Position numbers and translations under genes: made by a program. Shown here in pieces: positions 24,768 through 32,418 of a stretch of DNA of 44,581 nucleotides (position 1 is the first letter of the stretch; every line of letters starts with the position of its first letter). Below the pieces are notes generated by a model. That model was not told the origin of the DNA and did no database searches. It worked only from the letters and a program-made list of their open reading frames with translations. This stretch comes from an uncultured Bacilli bacterium (lineage in GTDB: Bacteria; Bacillota_I; Bacilli_A; RF39; UBA660): assembly GCA_944363805.1 (NCBI GenBank), contig CALVVH010000003.1, forward strand, positions 1-44,581. The letters run 5' to 3'.

Positions 24768-25628
24768 ATGGGAGCATGGAATTGTTCAATAAATGGAAAT
24801 GATACGGCTCAGGATTTAATTTATGAATATCGGGCGACTTTTTATTATAATGATGTTGATACTGCTTTAGAAAAGATATTTGATTACGTGACTAAGCATT
24901 TAGATACAGATGAGTATACTGATTTTATCTATTCTTTAGCAGATTTTATGTGGAAAAAGGGAATTTTAACTGAAGAAGTTAAAAATGCTGCCATTAAAAT
25001 GATTGATTCAAATTGTAATATGGAAATATGGGCATTATCTGGAGAAGAAATATTAGCAAAGAGAAAAAAAGTTTTACAAGAATTTAAAAATAAATTATTA
25101 TCTAAACAACCGGAAAAGAAGAAAATTACTTTGGGTTTATATATGAATTCTATATTTAATGATGGTGATGTTATTACTTTTAAACTAAATACTAAAGACC
25201 TAGATTGTAGTGATTACAGAGATATTGATATTAATATGGTAAAAAATTACGATGGGAAATATGTCGTATTAAGAAAGTTATATGATCACATTAGTTATAA
25301 ATCCTCGGTAGAGCCTAGAGTAAAAGATACTTGGGCAGTATTTCAAATAGTACCTTGCTTTTTTGATGAGTTACCTAGTATTGATTTGTTAATTTCTTTG
25401 TTTAATCATGATATTCAAAACAAAGAAATGATTTGCACAGAAAGTAGTTTATATTATTTTAAAAAGCGAAACTATGAATTATTAGGGAATGTTAAAGATA
25501 ATTTAAAAGATGAATATAAGTATAATTATATAGAAATTACTAGTGTATATTTAGGTATAAATAAACCTTGGTATCATGGAGATGTAGAAATTATTAAAAA
25601 AATTATGGCATTAAAAGATCATATATAA
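24768..25628 (+). CDS. DUF4259-like protein with extra C-terminal region
   Basis: 286 aa. The start MGAWNCSINGNDTAQDLIYEY matches the MGAWG..F.ND.A.D opening of DUF4259 proteins, so ATG 24768 (after GAGGTG) is used. Residues 1-120 are helical. From about 125 on there is a second, beta-rich part (ITLGLYMNSIFNDGDVITFKL, YDGKYVVLRKLYDH) unlike the usual 130-140-aa DUF4259 protein. Function is unknown for the family. The next gene has a separate start region, so no operon is implied. Confidence 0.65.
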   Translation: MGAWNCSINGNDTAQDLIYEYRATFYYNDVDTALEKIFDYVTKHLDTDEYTDFIYSLADFMWKKGILTEEVKNAAIKMIDSNCNMEIWALSGEEILAKRKKVLQEFKNKLLSKQPEKKKITLGLYMNSIFNDGDVITFKLNTKDLDCSDYRDIDINMVKNYDGKYVVLRKLYDHISYKSSVEPRVKDTWAVFQIVPCFFDELPSIDLLISLFNHDIQNKEMICTESSLYYFKKRNYELLGNVKDNLKDEYKYNYIEITSVYLGINKPWYHGDVEIIKKIMALKDHI

Positions 25629-25698
25629 TTGTAGATAAATTTATGTTGAGATTCAAGTAAAGTTATTATAAAATTAGTTTTGAATAGCGAGGTTTACT

Positions 25699-26637
25699 AT
25701 GAAAAAAAGACAAGAAATATATGATTTGTATTGGTATTTTGCTTGGGAAAGACAAAATATATTTTGGAAGAAATTAAATGGTGAAGAGGCACCGTGGACT
25801 GATGATTATATATTACAACAATATAAGTTTTGTAATAGTTATCGAGTAAATGATAGGGTTAGTCAATATTTACTTAAAAATGTCATTTATAATGGAAATA
25901 AATATGTAGATGAAGATATGCTTTTTAGAATTATATTATTTAAACTCTTTAATAAAGAAGCAACATGGGAGTTGTTAGTAAATGAGTTTGGGGATGTAAC
26001 TTTAAACGGATTTAATTTTGAAAGGTATTCAAAGGTACTTAGTGAAGCAACTTTAAAAGGAGTAAAAATATATAATGATGCATATATAAGTTGTGCAAAT
26101 AAGGCTTTTGGGTATGACAGAAAACATGATAATCATCTAGCATTATTAAATAAAATGTTCAATGAAGATAAAATTGCTGGTAAAATAAAATCTTGTAAGA
26201 CAATGAAAGAAGCTTTTGATATTATAAAAAGTTATCCTTTGATAGGAAACTTTATGGCATATCAATTAGTGACGGATATAAATTATAGTGAAGTTGTCGA
26301 TTGGCGAGAAGATGAATTTACGGTGGCAGGTCCTGGTTCTCTTCGAGGAATAAAAAAATGCTTTATAGATACTGGAGATATGAGTAATGAGGATATTATC
26401 AGATATATGTATGAGCATCAAGATGAAGAATTTAAGAGATTAAATTTAGATTTTAAGAGAATTGGTGATCGTCCATTACAATTAATTGATTGTCAAAATA
26501 TTTTTTGTGAGTTAGATAAATATTGTAGGGAAAAAGTACCAGAATTAAAGTCAAATAGAACAAAGATAAAGAAGAAATATGTATTTAAAAAAGGAAAAAT
26601 AGAATATATGTATCCACCAAAATGGGGAGTTAATTAA
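25699..26637 (+). CDS. 5-hmdU DNA kinase helical-domain-like protein
   Basis: 312 aa. AWERQNIFWKKLNGEEAPWTDDYILQQYKFCNSYRVNDRVSQYL, then FKLFNKEATWELL and the C-terminal FTVAGPGSLRGIKKCFID, fit my memory of the helical domain shared by phage 5-hydroxymethyluracil DNA kinases and thymine-hypermodification pyrophosphorylases. No P-loop kinase domain is present. Phage homologues make hypermodified bases. A cellular copy could act on modified DNA or in defence, but this is inference. It lies beside the integrated element but outside its att repeats. Confidence 0.6.
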   Translation: MKKRQEIYDLYWYFAWERQNIFWKKLNGEEAPWTDDYILQQYKFCNSYRVNDRVSQYLLKNVIYNGNKYVDEDMLFRIILFKLFNKEATWELLVNEFGDVTLNGFNFERYSKVLSEATLKGVKIYNDAYISCANKAFGYDRKHDNHLALLNKMFNEDKIAGKIKSCKTMKEAFDIIKSYPLIGNFMAYQLVTDINYSEVVDWREDEFTVAGPGSLRGIKKCFIDTGDMSNEDIIRYMYEHQDEEFKRLNLDFKRIGDRPLQLIDCQNIFCELDKYCREKVPELKSNRTKIKKKYVFKKGKIEYMYPPKWGVN

Positions 26638-26672
26638 TGTTAAATTAATAAAATGTTGATAATATATAAAAA

Positions 26673-26699
26673 AAGCAATCTTATTGATTGCTTCTTTTA
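26673..26699 (+). terminator. terminator before the left att repeat
   Basis: AAGCAATC/GATTGCTT perfect stem, loop TTATT, followed by a T-rich tail. Confidence 0.8.
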
Positions 26700-26732
26700 T
26701 TTTAAAGTTCGGATTGTTCGAACTTATTTTAT

Positions 26733-26751
26733 AATGGAGCAGGTGATGAGA
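26733..26751 (+). repeat. attachment-site repeat, left copy
   Basis: AATGGAGCAGGTGATGAGA, 19 bp identical to 29682-29700. It is a copy of the tRNA-Gly 3' end with no tRNA body attached. Confidence 0.88.
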
Positions 26752-26782
26752 TTTTCCATTGATTTGAATTAAGTTTGTTAAA

Positions 26783-26828
26783 TTGTTGTGGTTGGTGGCG
26801 AAATATTTACCGCCACCCACTACAACAA
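26783..26828 (+). repeat. GC-rich hairpin, candidate rolling-circle origin
   Basis: Arms 26783-26800 and 26811-26828 form an 18-position stem: 16 Watson-Crick pairs, one G-T and one mismatch. The 10-nt loop is AAATATTTAC. GGTGGCG/CGCCACC closes the loop. A GC-rich stem presenting an A/T loop close to TAATATTAC recalls CRESS/geminivirus origins, and it lies just ahead of the HUH Rep gene. The origin role is inferred. Confidence 0.6.
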
Positions 26829-26835
26829 AATTATT

Positions 26836-26851
26836 AGATAATTAATTATCT
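26836..26851. promoter_or_regulatory. perfect 16-bp palindrome abutting the rep start codon
   Basis: AGATAATTAATTATCT ends at the base before ATG 26852, where a ribosome site would normally be. It is a likely operator or part of the origin. Confidence 0.5.
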
Positions 26852-27748
26852 ATGAATAGAAACTATAAGAATAGGGAGGACCCCTATCTATTACTTGATA
26901 GTAGTCTCATAACTCCGACAATTTATGAAAAACCTATGTTATATGATTATAAAATTGTTGAGTGTGGTTCTTATGTTCAAGTTTATTATTATAAACATTC
27001 TAGGATTAAAAATCCTAAAAAAGATGATGATGTTGATTTAAACTTAAAAAAATTAAATGCTGAAGTTAATACTTCAAAAAAAGAAACTAAATTGAAAACT
27101 TCAAATGAGATTGAAGAAAGAAATATTACTCGTAGTAAATTACAATGTCAACGTATTGCTAAGGCTAATATGGAATATTGGAAGTCTTTTGTAACTCTTA
27201 CATTTGAGGATAATATTACTGATGAAGAATTTGCTAATAAAAGATTTAGATATTATGTAGATAAGATTAGAAGAGTAAAAAAAGACTTTAGATATATTTG
27301 TGTTAAAGAACATCAAAAACGTGGTGCAATTCATTTTCATTTACTTACTAACTTAGAGTGTGATACTGATTTGATTCCAAAAAGACCTTTAAAAAGATTA
27401 TATAACAAAGAAAGCAAGATTTGGAAAGATTTAGATTATTATGATTTAAAATATTGGAATGATGGTTTTTCTAGTGCTGAGCCTGTTTCTGGCGATGCTA
27501 AAAAGATAGTTGGTTATATTTCAAAATATATGACCAAAGATATTGATGACAGATTATTTGGACGTCGACGTTTCTTTTATTTACAAAATTGTATTGTACC
27601 TAAGATTAGTTATATCGATAGTATGGATAGTAGGGATTTAGAATTTTTGCAAAAAAAAATTCAAGATAAAGAACTTATATATCAAAATAAGTATTTAAAT
27701 GCTTATGATGATAGCGAAGTATCTTTTCAAGAATTCCTCCCACATTGA
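26852..27748 (+). CDS. HUH-endonuclease rolling-circle replication initiator (Rep)
   Basis: 298 aa. Rep motifs are in order: FVTLTF at 113-118, the metal-binding HFH at 161-163 (AIHFHLLTN) and the catalytic tyrosines Y222 and Y226 in GYISKYMTK. Two tyrosines three residues apart suggest the Microviridae/G2P-like class. There is no helicase domain, so the host must supply unwinding. The N-terminal 90 residues are charged and unassigned. The ATG at 26852 has no ribosome site and abuts a palindrome; ATG 26936 is an alternative start that keeps all motifs. Confidence 0.82.
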   Translation: MNRNYKNREDPYLLLDSSLITPTIYEKPMLYDYKIVECGSYVQVYYYKHSRIKNPKKDDDVDLNLKKLNAEVNTSKKETKLKTSNEIEERNITRSKLQCQRIAKANMEYWKSFVTLTFEDNITDEEFANKRFRYYVDKIRRVKKDFRYICVKEHQKRGAIHFHLLTNLECDTDLIPKRPLKRLYNKESKIWKDLDYYDLKYWNDGFSSAEPVSGDAKKIVGYISKYMTKDIDDRLFGRRRFFYLQNCIVPKISYIDSMDSRDLEFLQKKIQDKELIYQNKYLNAYDDSEVSFQEFLPH

Positions 27749-28110
27749 TATTATATAATAAAAATTATTAAATTAAAATATCTTTTTAACTTTTATGGTC
27801 GGTCATTGTAAAGTAAAGGGGCGACTAGTCGCCCTAGAGTAATTTTTTGTCAAGTGAACGTGGAATAACGGAGCGAGTAGTTCATTTATGATCTACGAGC
27901 GAGTATATGCCGCGAAAGCACTTGATGAAAAATTGCGATGAATATAATGGTGTTTCAAACGAAAGGTATATTTACCTTTTGTTTGATAACTATCCGACTG
28001 TAAAATGCTTTAGGTTACGATAGTAACATAAAGCCTAAAAAGTTTTGTATTACTTTTTCTAAAAGTAATATTAAAATATTTTAATTAAATAATTGGAAAG
28101 GAGTGTAATA
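27749..28110 (+). other. structured noncoding region of the element
   Basis: No credible ORF is seen. Contents are a perfect 16-bp palindrome GGGCGACTAGTCGCCC (27819-27834), a long-range pairing CAAGTG/CACTTG closing about 80 nt, and GAGCGAGTA repeated at 27871 and 27897. Hairpins follow at 27955-27986 (14 bp, one wobble), 28007-28034 (12 positions, one mismatch) and 28048-28070 (perfect 10 bp). It is more GC-rich than its surroundings. It may be a single-strand origin, a terminator array or an RNA. Confidence 0.6.
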
Positions 28111-28326
28111 GTGGAAATTTTTATTGATAAAGATTTATATTATTTATTTAATCTTTTATTAGATTTGGATAACTATAAATTTGATTATGATGTTACTAGA
28201 GCGATTGAAGATTTAACTAGTTTAGTTTGTACTAAATTAACTAAAGATTTTGATTTTGATAAATATGACATTAATAATGAAAATGTAGTTTATAAATTTT
28301 ATCCAAACAAGAGAAAATACAATTAA
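28111..28326 (+). CDS. hypothetical protein of the mobile element
   Basis: 71 aa, acidic then basic at the end (KFYPNKRKYN), mostly helical. AAAGGAG precedes GTG 28111; the upstream TTG at 28093 would bury that site. I recognise no family. Position between Rep and the regulator suggests a replication or copy-control accessory, unproven. Confidence 0.6.
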   Translation: MEIFIDKDLYYLFNLLLDLDNYKFDYDVTRAIEDLTSLVCTKLTKDFDFDKYDINNENVVYKFYPNKRKYN

Positions 28327-28349
28327 TTTTTAAAATAAGCAAAAATGTG

Positions 28350-28380
28350 TTGACATGGTAAATATATTTTGATATATTTA
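28350..28380 (+). promoter_or_regulatory. promoter and operator of the regulator-integrase operon
   Basis: TTGACA (28350-28355), a 17-bp spacer and TATATT (28373-28378). The inverted repeat TAAATATAT-N4-ATATATTTA (28359-28380) covers spacer and -10, fitting repression by the ribbon-helix-helix protein encoded next. Confidence 0.7.
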
Positions 28381-28438
28381 TTGTGTCGTATAAAATACTT
28401 ATGCTTATTCCATTGAGTATAAGAAAGGAGTTGATTAT

Positions 28439-28678
28439 ATGGCAACTTATAATAAAAAGATTGAACTAAAAAGAGTAAATGTTAATTTACCTGCAAATTT
28501 AGTTCAAAGAGTTGAAGATTATGCTTTAAGTCTAGGTGTAAATACTACTAATGCATATATTATTCTTTTAAATCAGGCACTTGATTACAAAGATACCTTA
28601 AATAATTTACCTGTACTTTTAGACCTTATTTCTGAGTATAAAACTTCAACTTTAGAAAATGAAAAAGAAAGGAAGTGA
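28439..28678 (+). CDS. ribbon-helix-helix regulator
   Basis: 79 aa. KRVNVNLPANLVQRVEDYALSLGVNTTNAYIILLNQAL gives the beta strand plus two helices of CopG/Arc-type DNA-binding proteins. The C-terminal 30 residues are helical. AAAGGAG lies before the ATG. It probably represses its own promoter (inverted repeat at 28359-28380) and thereby the integrase, keeping the element silent. The integrase follows after 10 nt. Confidence 0.75.
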   Translation: MATYNKKIELKRVNVNLPANLVQRVEDYALSLGVNTTNAYIILLNQALDYKDTLNNLPVLLDLISEYKTSTLENEKERK

Positions 28679-28688
28679 ATAATAATAA

Positions 28689-29678
28689 TTGTCTAATAAA
28701 CATCTTTTTCTTGATGTTTATGATGACTATATGCTTTATGCAAGGAAAAAACAAAAAAATCAAAGTTTCACTAGCATGAAATATAAGTTTGATTTACATG
28801 TTTTACCTTATTTTAAAGATATGTTTTTAGAGAATATCACAAGTAAAATTATTTTAGAGTGGGAAGAACATATTTTAACTTTTAATTTTTCTAATAATCA
28901 AAATAGAAATTTATATTATATTCTTAGTGGCTTTTTTGAGTATTGCAGTGTATTTCTTGGGTTTGATAAAAAGATTATTAGCAATGTTGGTTGTTTTAAA
29001 AGAAAGTATGAAGATAAGAAAGCCGATTATTATACTTTAGAAGAATTTTATCAGTTTATTAGTGGTTTTACTGATGAAGATTTTGTTTTTAAGCAGTTCT
29101 TTACTTTAATGTTTTTTACTGGTTTACGTCCTGGCGAGGCTATGGCTTTAAAATTTAAAGATTTAAGCAATGGATACATAAATGTATCTAAGACAATAGA
29201 AAGCCACGGAAAACGTGATATAACGACTCCAAAGACATATTCTTCTAATCGACAAGTAAAAATTGATAGAAAGTTAGAAAAAGACTTACTTAAGTTAATA
29301 AAAGTATATGAAGATAAAGGAATACCTTTTAATAGTGATTTATTCTTGTTTGGAGCAACGAAACCTTTATCTCCTAGTACAATTGATAGAAGAAAAGAAA
29401 AAGCCTGTAAAAAGGCTGGAATTAGGTCTATAACGTTACATCAATTTAGACATAGTCATGCTACTATGCTTCACAATATGGGTATTCCTATTACTGAAAT
29501 ATCAAGACGTTTGGGACATAGTAAAGTAAGTACAACACTAGATGTATATAGTCATACTGATTTAACACAAGAAAAAAGAGTGTTTGACACTCTTAATTCA
29601 ATTAGATTTAACCGTTTCACTAGCATGAAATATAAGTTTAAATCTATATTAAAACGGATATTCCGTTCTAATAACTAA
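28689..29678 (+). CDS. tyrosine recombinase / integrase
   Basis: 329 aa. An N-terminal SAM-like core-binding domain (residues 5-105) is followed by the catalytic domain with R147 (TGLRPGEAM), H251 and R254 (HQFRHSHATM), H277 (LGHSKVSTT) and nucleophile Y287. Start is TTG 28689 behind AGGAAG. It excises and integrates the element at the tRNA-Gly 3' end, which begins 3 nt after the stop. Oddly, residues 27-34 (FTSMKYKF) recur at 310-317 through a 26-bp exact DNA repeat. Confidence 0.92.
   Translation: MSNKHLFLDVYDDYMLYARKKQKNQSFTSMKYKFDLHVLPYFKDMFLENITSKIILEWEEHILTFNFSNNQNRNLYYILSGFFEYCSVFLGFDKKIISNVGCFKRKYEDKKADYYTLEEFYQFISGFTDEDFVFKQFFTLMFFTGLRPGEAMALKFKDLSNGYINVSKTIESHGKRDITTPKTYSSNRQVKIDRKLEKDLLKLIKVYEDKGIPFNSDLFLFGATKPLSPSTIDRRKEKACKKAGIRSITLHQFRHSHATMLHNMGIPITEISRRLGHSKVSTTLDVYSHTDLTQEKRVFDTLNSIRFNRFTSMKYKFKSILKRIFRSNN
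28765..28790 (+). repeat. 26-bp exact direct repeat within int, copy 1
   Basis: Identical to 29614-29639, 849 bp away in the same reading frame. Both copies encode FTSMKYKF. Confidence 0.9.
29614..29639 (+). repeat. 26-bp exact direct repeat within int, copy 2
   Basis: Second copy, in the last codons of the integrase gene, 42 nt from the right attachment repeat. Confidence 0.9.
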
Positions 29679-29681
29679 ATA

Positions 29682-29700
29682 AATGGAGCAGGTGATGAGA
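29682..29700 (+). repeat. attachment-site repeat, right copy
   Basis: Same 19 bp as 26733-26751. It covers the CCA end, acceptor 3' strand and part of the T arm of tRNA-Gly. Confidence 0.88.
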
Positions 29701-29757
29701 ATCGAACTCACGTCAGGAGCTTGGAAGGCTCTTATTCTACCATTAAACTACACCTGC
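29684..29757 (-). tRNA. tRNA-Gly (anticodon UCC)
   Basis: 74 nt including an encoded CCA. Acceptor GCAGGTG pairs with CACCTGC, the discriminator is U as in bacterial tRNA-Gly, the D loop has AATGGTAGA, the anticodon loop is CTTCCAA (anticodon TCC), and the T arm is GTGAGTTCGATTCTCAT. It closely resembles Bacillus tRNA-Gly. It serves as the attachment site of the adjacent element, which sits at its 3' side and preserves its sequence. Confidence 0.95.
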
Positions 29758-29815
29758 GTTTTTCTTTACGTGATTGATTATATCACATAAAGAATATATA
29801 TTTCAAGTGTTTTTG

Positions 29816-31192
29816 CTAATTTTTTTCGTGTTCTTTTTTCCAATTTTCAACTTCTTCAGCATCATCTAGATGTATTTTGGTGTGACCAATTATTTGATAG
29901 TCTTCATGACCTTTACCAAGAATTAGTAGAATGTCTTCGGGTTCAAGCATTTCAATTCCTTTTTTGATAGCTGTTCGGCGATCAAGTTCAACTTCATAGT
30001 TATCAGTTGTAACACCTTTTAAAATGTCTTCCATAATTTTAGCTGGATCTTCAGTTCTTGGATTGTCGCTCGTTAAAATTGCATAGTCACTTAGTTCGGT
30101 AGCAATTCTTCCCATGATTGGTCTTTTGATTGGGTCACGATCTCCACCACAACCAACAATTGTTATAACTCGATTAGTTTTAAGATCGTTGTAAGCTTTA
30201 ACAACTTTTTCAACAGCATCAGGTGTGTGAGCATAATCAATTACAGCATAGCCATCATTGATTTTGTGGGTTTCACATCTTCCTTTTGGTGCATGCAATT
30301 TGTTTGTTTCTTTGATGATTGTTTCGATATCATAGCCAAGGGAATGAACTATGGCTAAAGATGTAATGTAGTTGTAAACATTGAATTTACTTGTCAAATT
30401 AGTTGTAACATGATAATCTTTATTGTTGTAAACAAAGTCAATATCAGTTTCAGCTGGAGTTATATGAGTATTTTTTATATAATAATCATAATTTGGATTG
30501 AAACCTAAACGAATACCTCTGTGATATTTATCGATAAATTTTTGACTCGCTTCATCATCGCCATTGACAATAAGTTTACCATTGGGAACTAAATAGTCGA
30601 TAATTTTTAATTTTGCATTTAGATAATTTTCCATTGTTTTGTGATAATCTAAGTGATCTTCGGTTAAATTAGTAAATGCTACGGCATTGAGGTGTAAACC
30701 ATATATTCTTTCAAAAGACAAGGCATGGGAACTTATTTCCATGACAACTGTTTGACATCCTTTATCAGCAAGATTTAGCAAAAGGGTGTAAAGAACCAAA
30801 ATATTGGGAGTAGTATTGTCAGTTTCATCGGCGATATTTTTATATTTAAAACCTAAAGTTCCGATATAGCCACATTCTTCACCAAGTAAGTTTAATAGTT
30901 GGTAAGTAAGGTAAGCAGTAGTAGTTTTACCATTGGTGCCTGTTATTCCTATTATTTTTAGTTTGTTTACTTTTTCAGCGTATTCTTCTTTTAAAGCATG
31001 TTTTAAGTATTCTTCAGTTGATGATACAACTTCAACTGGGACATCACACTTAACGTCTTTTTCTGCAATGATTTTGCTAGCTCCATTTTTAACAGCATCT
31101 TCTATGTAATTGTGGCCATCCACAGTATGACCTTTTAAGGCTACAAATATTTGGCCATCTTTCACTTTACGTGAATCTGTTTCATATAACAT
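29816..31192 (-). CDS. murE: UDP-MurNAc-tripeptide synthetase MurE (meso-DAP type)
   Basis: 458 aa. The N-terminal UDP-MurNAc-binding domain (DSRKVKDGQIFVALKG) is followed by ATP site GITGTNGKTTTAYL, the carbamylated-Lys region, and the C-terminal VIDYAHTPDAVEKV and TSDNPRTEDP. DNPR is the motif of enzymes that add meso-diaminopimelate; lysine-adding enzymes differ there. It therefore predicts a DAP-type peptidoglycan and a walled cell. AAGGAGG precedes ATG 31192, and TGTTATAAT on the minus strand at 31219-31227 is its promoter. Confidence 0.95.
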   Translation of the reverse strand: MLYETDSRKVKDGQIFVALKGHTVDGHNYIEDAVKNGASKIIAEKDVKCDVPVEVVSSTEEYLKHALKEEYAEKVNKLKIIGITGTNGKTTTAYLTYQLLNLLGEECGYIGTLGFKYKNIADETDNTTPNILVLYTLLLNLADKGCQTVVMEISSHALSFERIYGLHLNAVAFTNLTEDHLDYHKTMENYLNAKLKIIDYLVPNGKLIVNGDDEASQKFIDKYHRGIRLGFNPNYDYYIKNTHITPAETDIDFVYNNKDYHVTTNLTSKFNVYNYITSLAIVHSLGYDIETIIKETNKLHAPKGRCETHKINDGYAVIDYAHTPDAVEKVVKAYNDLKTNRVITIVGCGGDRDPIKRPIMGRIATELSDYAILTSDNPRTEDPAKIMEDILKGVTTDNYEVELDRRTAIKKGIEMLEPEDILLILGKGHEDYQIIGHTKIHLDDAEEVENWKKEHEKN

Positions 31193-31218
31193 GTAAAAAA
31201 CCTCCTTGATATAAGTTT

Positions 31219-31227
31219 ATTATAACA
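31219..31227 (-). promoter_or_regulatory. extended -10 promoter of murE
   Basis: TGTTATAAT on the minus strand, 27 nt before the murE ATG. Confidence 0.55.
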
Positions 31228-31268
31228 TGAGTTGTAACTTTACAATAGTTTTTCTTGTTTTGTCGTGT

Positions 31269-31274
31269 TATAAT
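31269..31274 (+). promoter_or_regulatory. extended -10 promoter of trpS (TGTTATAAT)
   Basis: TATAAT with TG upstream, 28 nt before ATG 31297. TGGAGG lies between. It is divergent from the murE promoter. Confidence 0.55.
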
Positions 31275-31296
31275 AATGTAAATATGGAGGTTTACA

Positions 31297-32385
31297 ATGA
31301 AAAAAATAATATTAACTGGGGATCGTCCAACTGGACGGTTACATTTGGGACATTACGTAGGATCATTAAAAAATCGAGTTGCTTTACAAAATAGCGGGGA
31401 ATTTGACAAAATTTATATAATGATTGCCGATGCCCAAGCTCTTACTGATAATTTTGATAATCCAAGTAAAGTTAGAAATAATGTTATTGAAGTAGCATTA
31501 GATTACTTGGCAGTGGGAATAGATCCAGAAAAGACAACAATTTTAATTCAATCGGAAGTAAGTGAACTTACTGAACTTACATTCTATTATATGAATTTGG
31601 TGACTTTGAGTAGATTACAAAGAAATCCAACAGTTAAAAATGAAATTGGACTTCGGGGATTTGAAAAGAGTATTCCAGTAGGTTTTTTGAATTATCCAAT
31701 TAGTCAAGCAGCAGATATCACAGCTTTTGATGCGACATGTGTACCTGTAGGTGTCGATCAATTGCCAATGATTGAACAAACTAGGGAAATAGTTCATAGC
31801 TTTAATAATATATACGGGGAGTCTTTGGTTATGCCAGAAGCAACTGTGCCTGAAAATGAATTAGAACAAAGGTTACCAGGAACAGATGGCAAGGCGAAGA
31901 TGAGTAAGTCTTTAGGAAATTGTATATATTTAGCAGATGATGCGGAAACAATAAAGAAAAAAGTTATGAGTATGTATACAGATCCTAATCATATAAAAGT
32001 GGATGATCCGGGTCAAGTGGAAGGAAATGTTGTTTTTACTTATTTAGATGTATTTGCCAAAGATGAAGATTTCGTTAAATATTTACCAGAATATAAAAAT
32101 TTAGATGAACTTAAAAATCATTATCGACATGGGGGACTTGGGGATATGGTTATTAAAAAGTTTTTGAATAATATTTTACAAGAATTTTTAAAACCAATTA
32201 GAGAAAGAAGAGAGGAATTAGCAAAAAATATTGAATATGTATACCGAGTTTTGGAAAACGGAACAAAGGATGCAAGAATACATGCGAAAAAAACAGTTGA
32301 TAGAGTTAAACAAGCAATGAAGATAGATTATTTTGAAAGTGATGAATTTTTAAAAGAAATAATTGCTAAATATCAAGAAAAATGA
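31297..32385 (+). CDS. trpS: tryptophanyl-tRNA synthetase
   Basis: 362 aa class I synthetase. [18 protein letters not shown] carries the HIGH motif (HLGH 16-19) and AKMSKSLGN the KMSKS motif (201-205). [21 protein letters not shown] binds tRNA and ATP elements. The GDRPTG variant and a length above the usual 330 aa mark the longer TrpRS subgroup with an extended C-terminus. It charges tRNA-Trp. No T-box is seen upstream; the leader is very short. Confidence 0.95.
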   Translation: MKKIILTGDRPTGRLHLGHYVGSLKNRVALQNSGEFDKIYIMIADAQALTDNFDNPSKVRNNVIEVALDYLAVGIDPEKTTILIQSEVSELTELTFYYMNLVTLSRLQRNPTVKNEIGLRGFEKSIPVGFLNYPISQAADITAFDATCVPVGVDQLPMIEQTREIVHSFNNIYGESLVMPEATVPENELEQRLPGTDGKAKMSKSLGNCIYLADDAETIKKKVMSMYTDPNHIKVDDPGQVEGNVVFTYLDVFAKDEDFVKYLPEYKNLDELKNHYRHGGLGDMVIKKFLNNILQEFLKPIRERREELAKNIEYVYRVLENGTKDARIHAKKTVDRVKQAMKIDYFESDEFLKEIIAKYQEK

Positions 32386-32418
32386 TAATATTTTAATAGA
32401 GAAAAGGGTGAAGATAAA

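Larger units (their letters stand above)
26733..29700 (+). mobile_element. about 3-kb integrated HUH-Rep/tyrosine-integrase element at tRNA-Gly
   Basis: It is bounded by exact 19-bp repeats; the right one is the 3' end of the tRNA-Gly gene, the classic tyrosine-recombinase target. Cargo in order: GC-rich hairpin, HUH replication initiator, 360 nt of structured noncoding DNA, a 71-aa hypothetical protein, a ribbon-helix-helix regulator and an integrase ending 3 nt before the repeat. There is no relaxase, capsid or cargo gene. It looks like an integrated rolling-circle plasmid or a minimal phage satellite. Confidence 0.85.

Noticed and set aside
26733..26751. Second (partial) tRNA gene at the left att site
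   Set aside because: Only the 3' 17 nt plus two bases match; the anticodon and 5' parts are absent.
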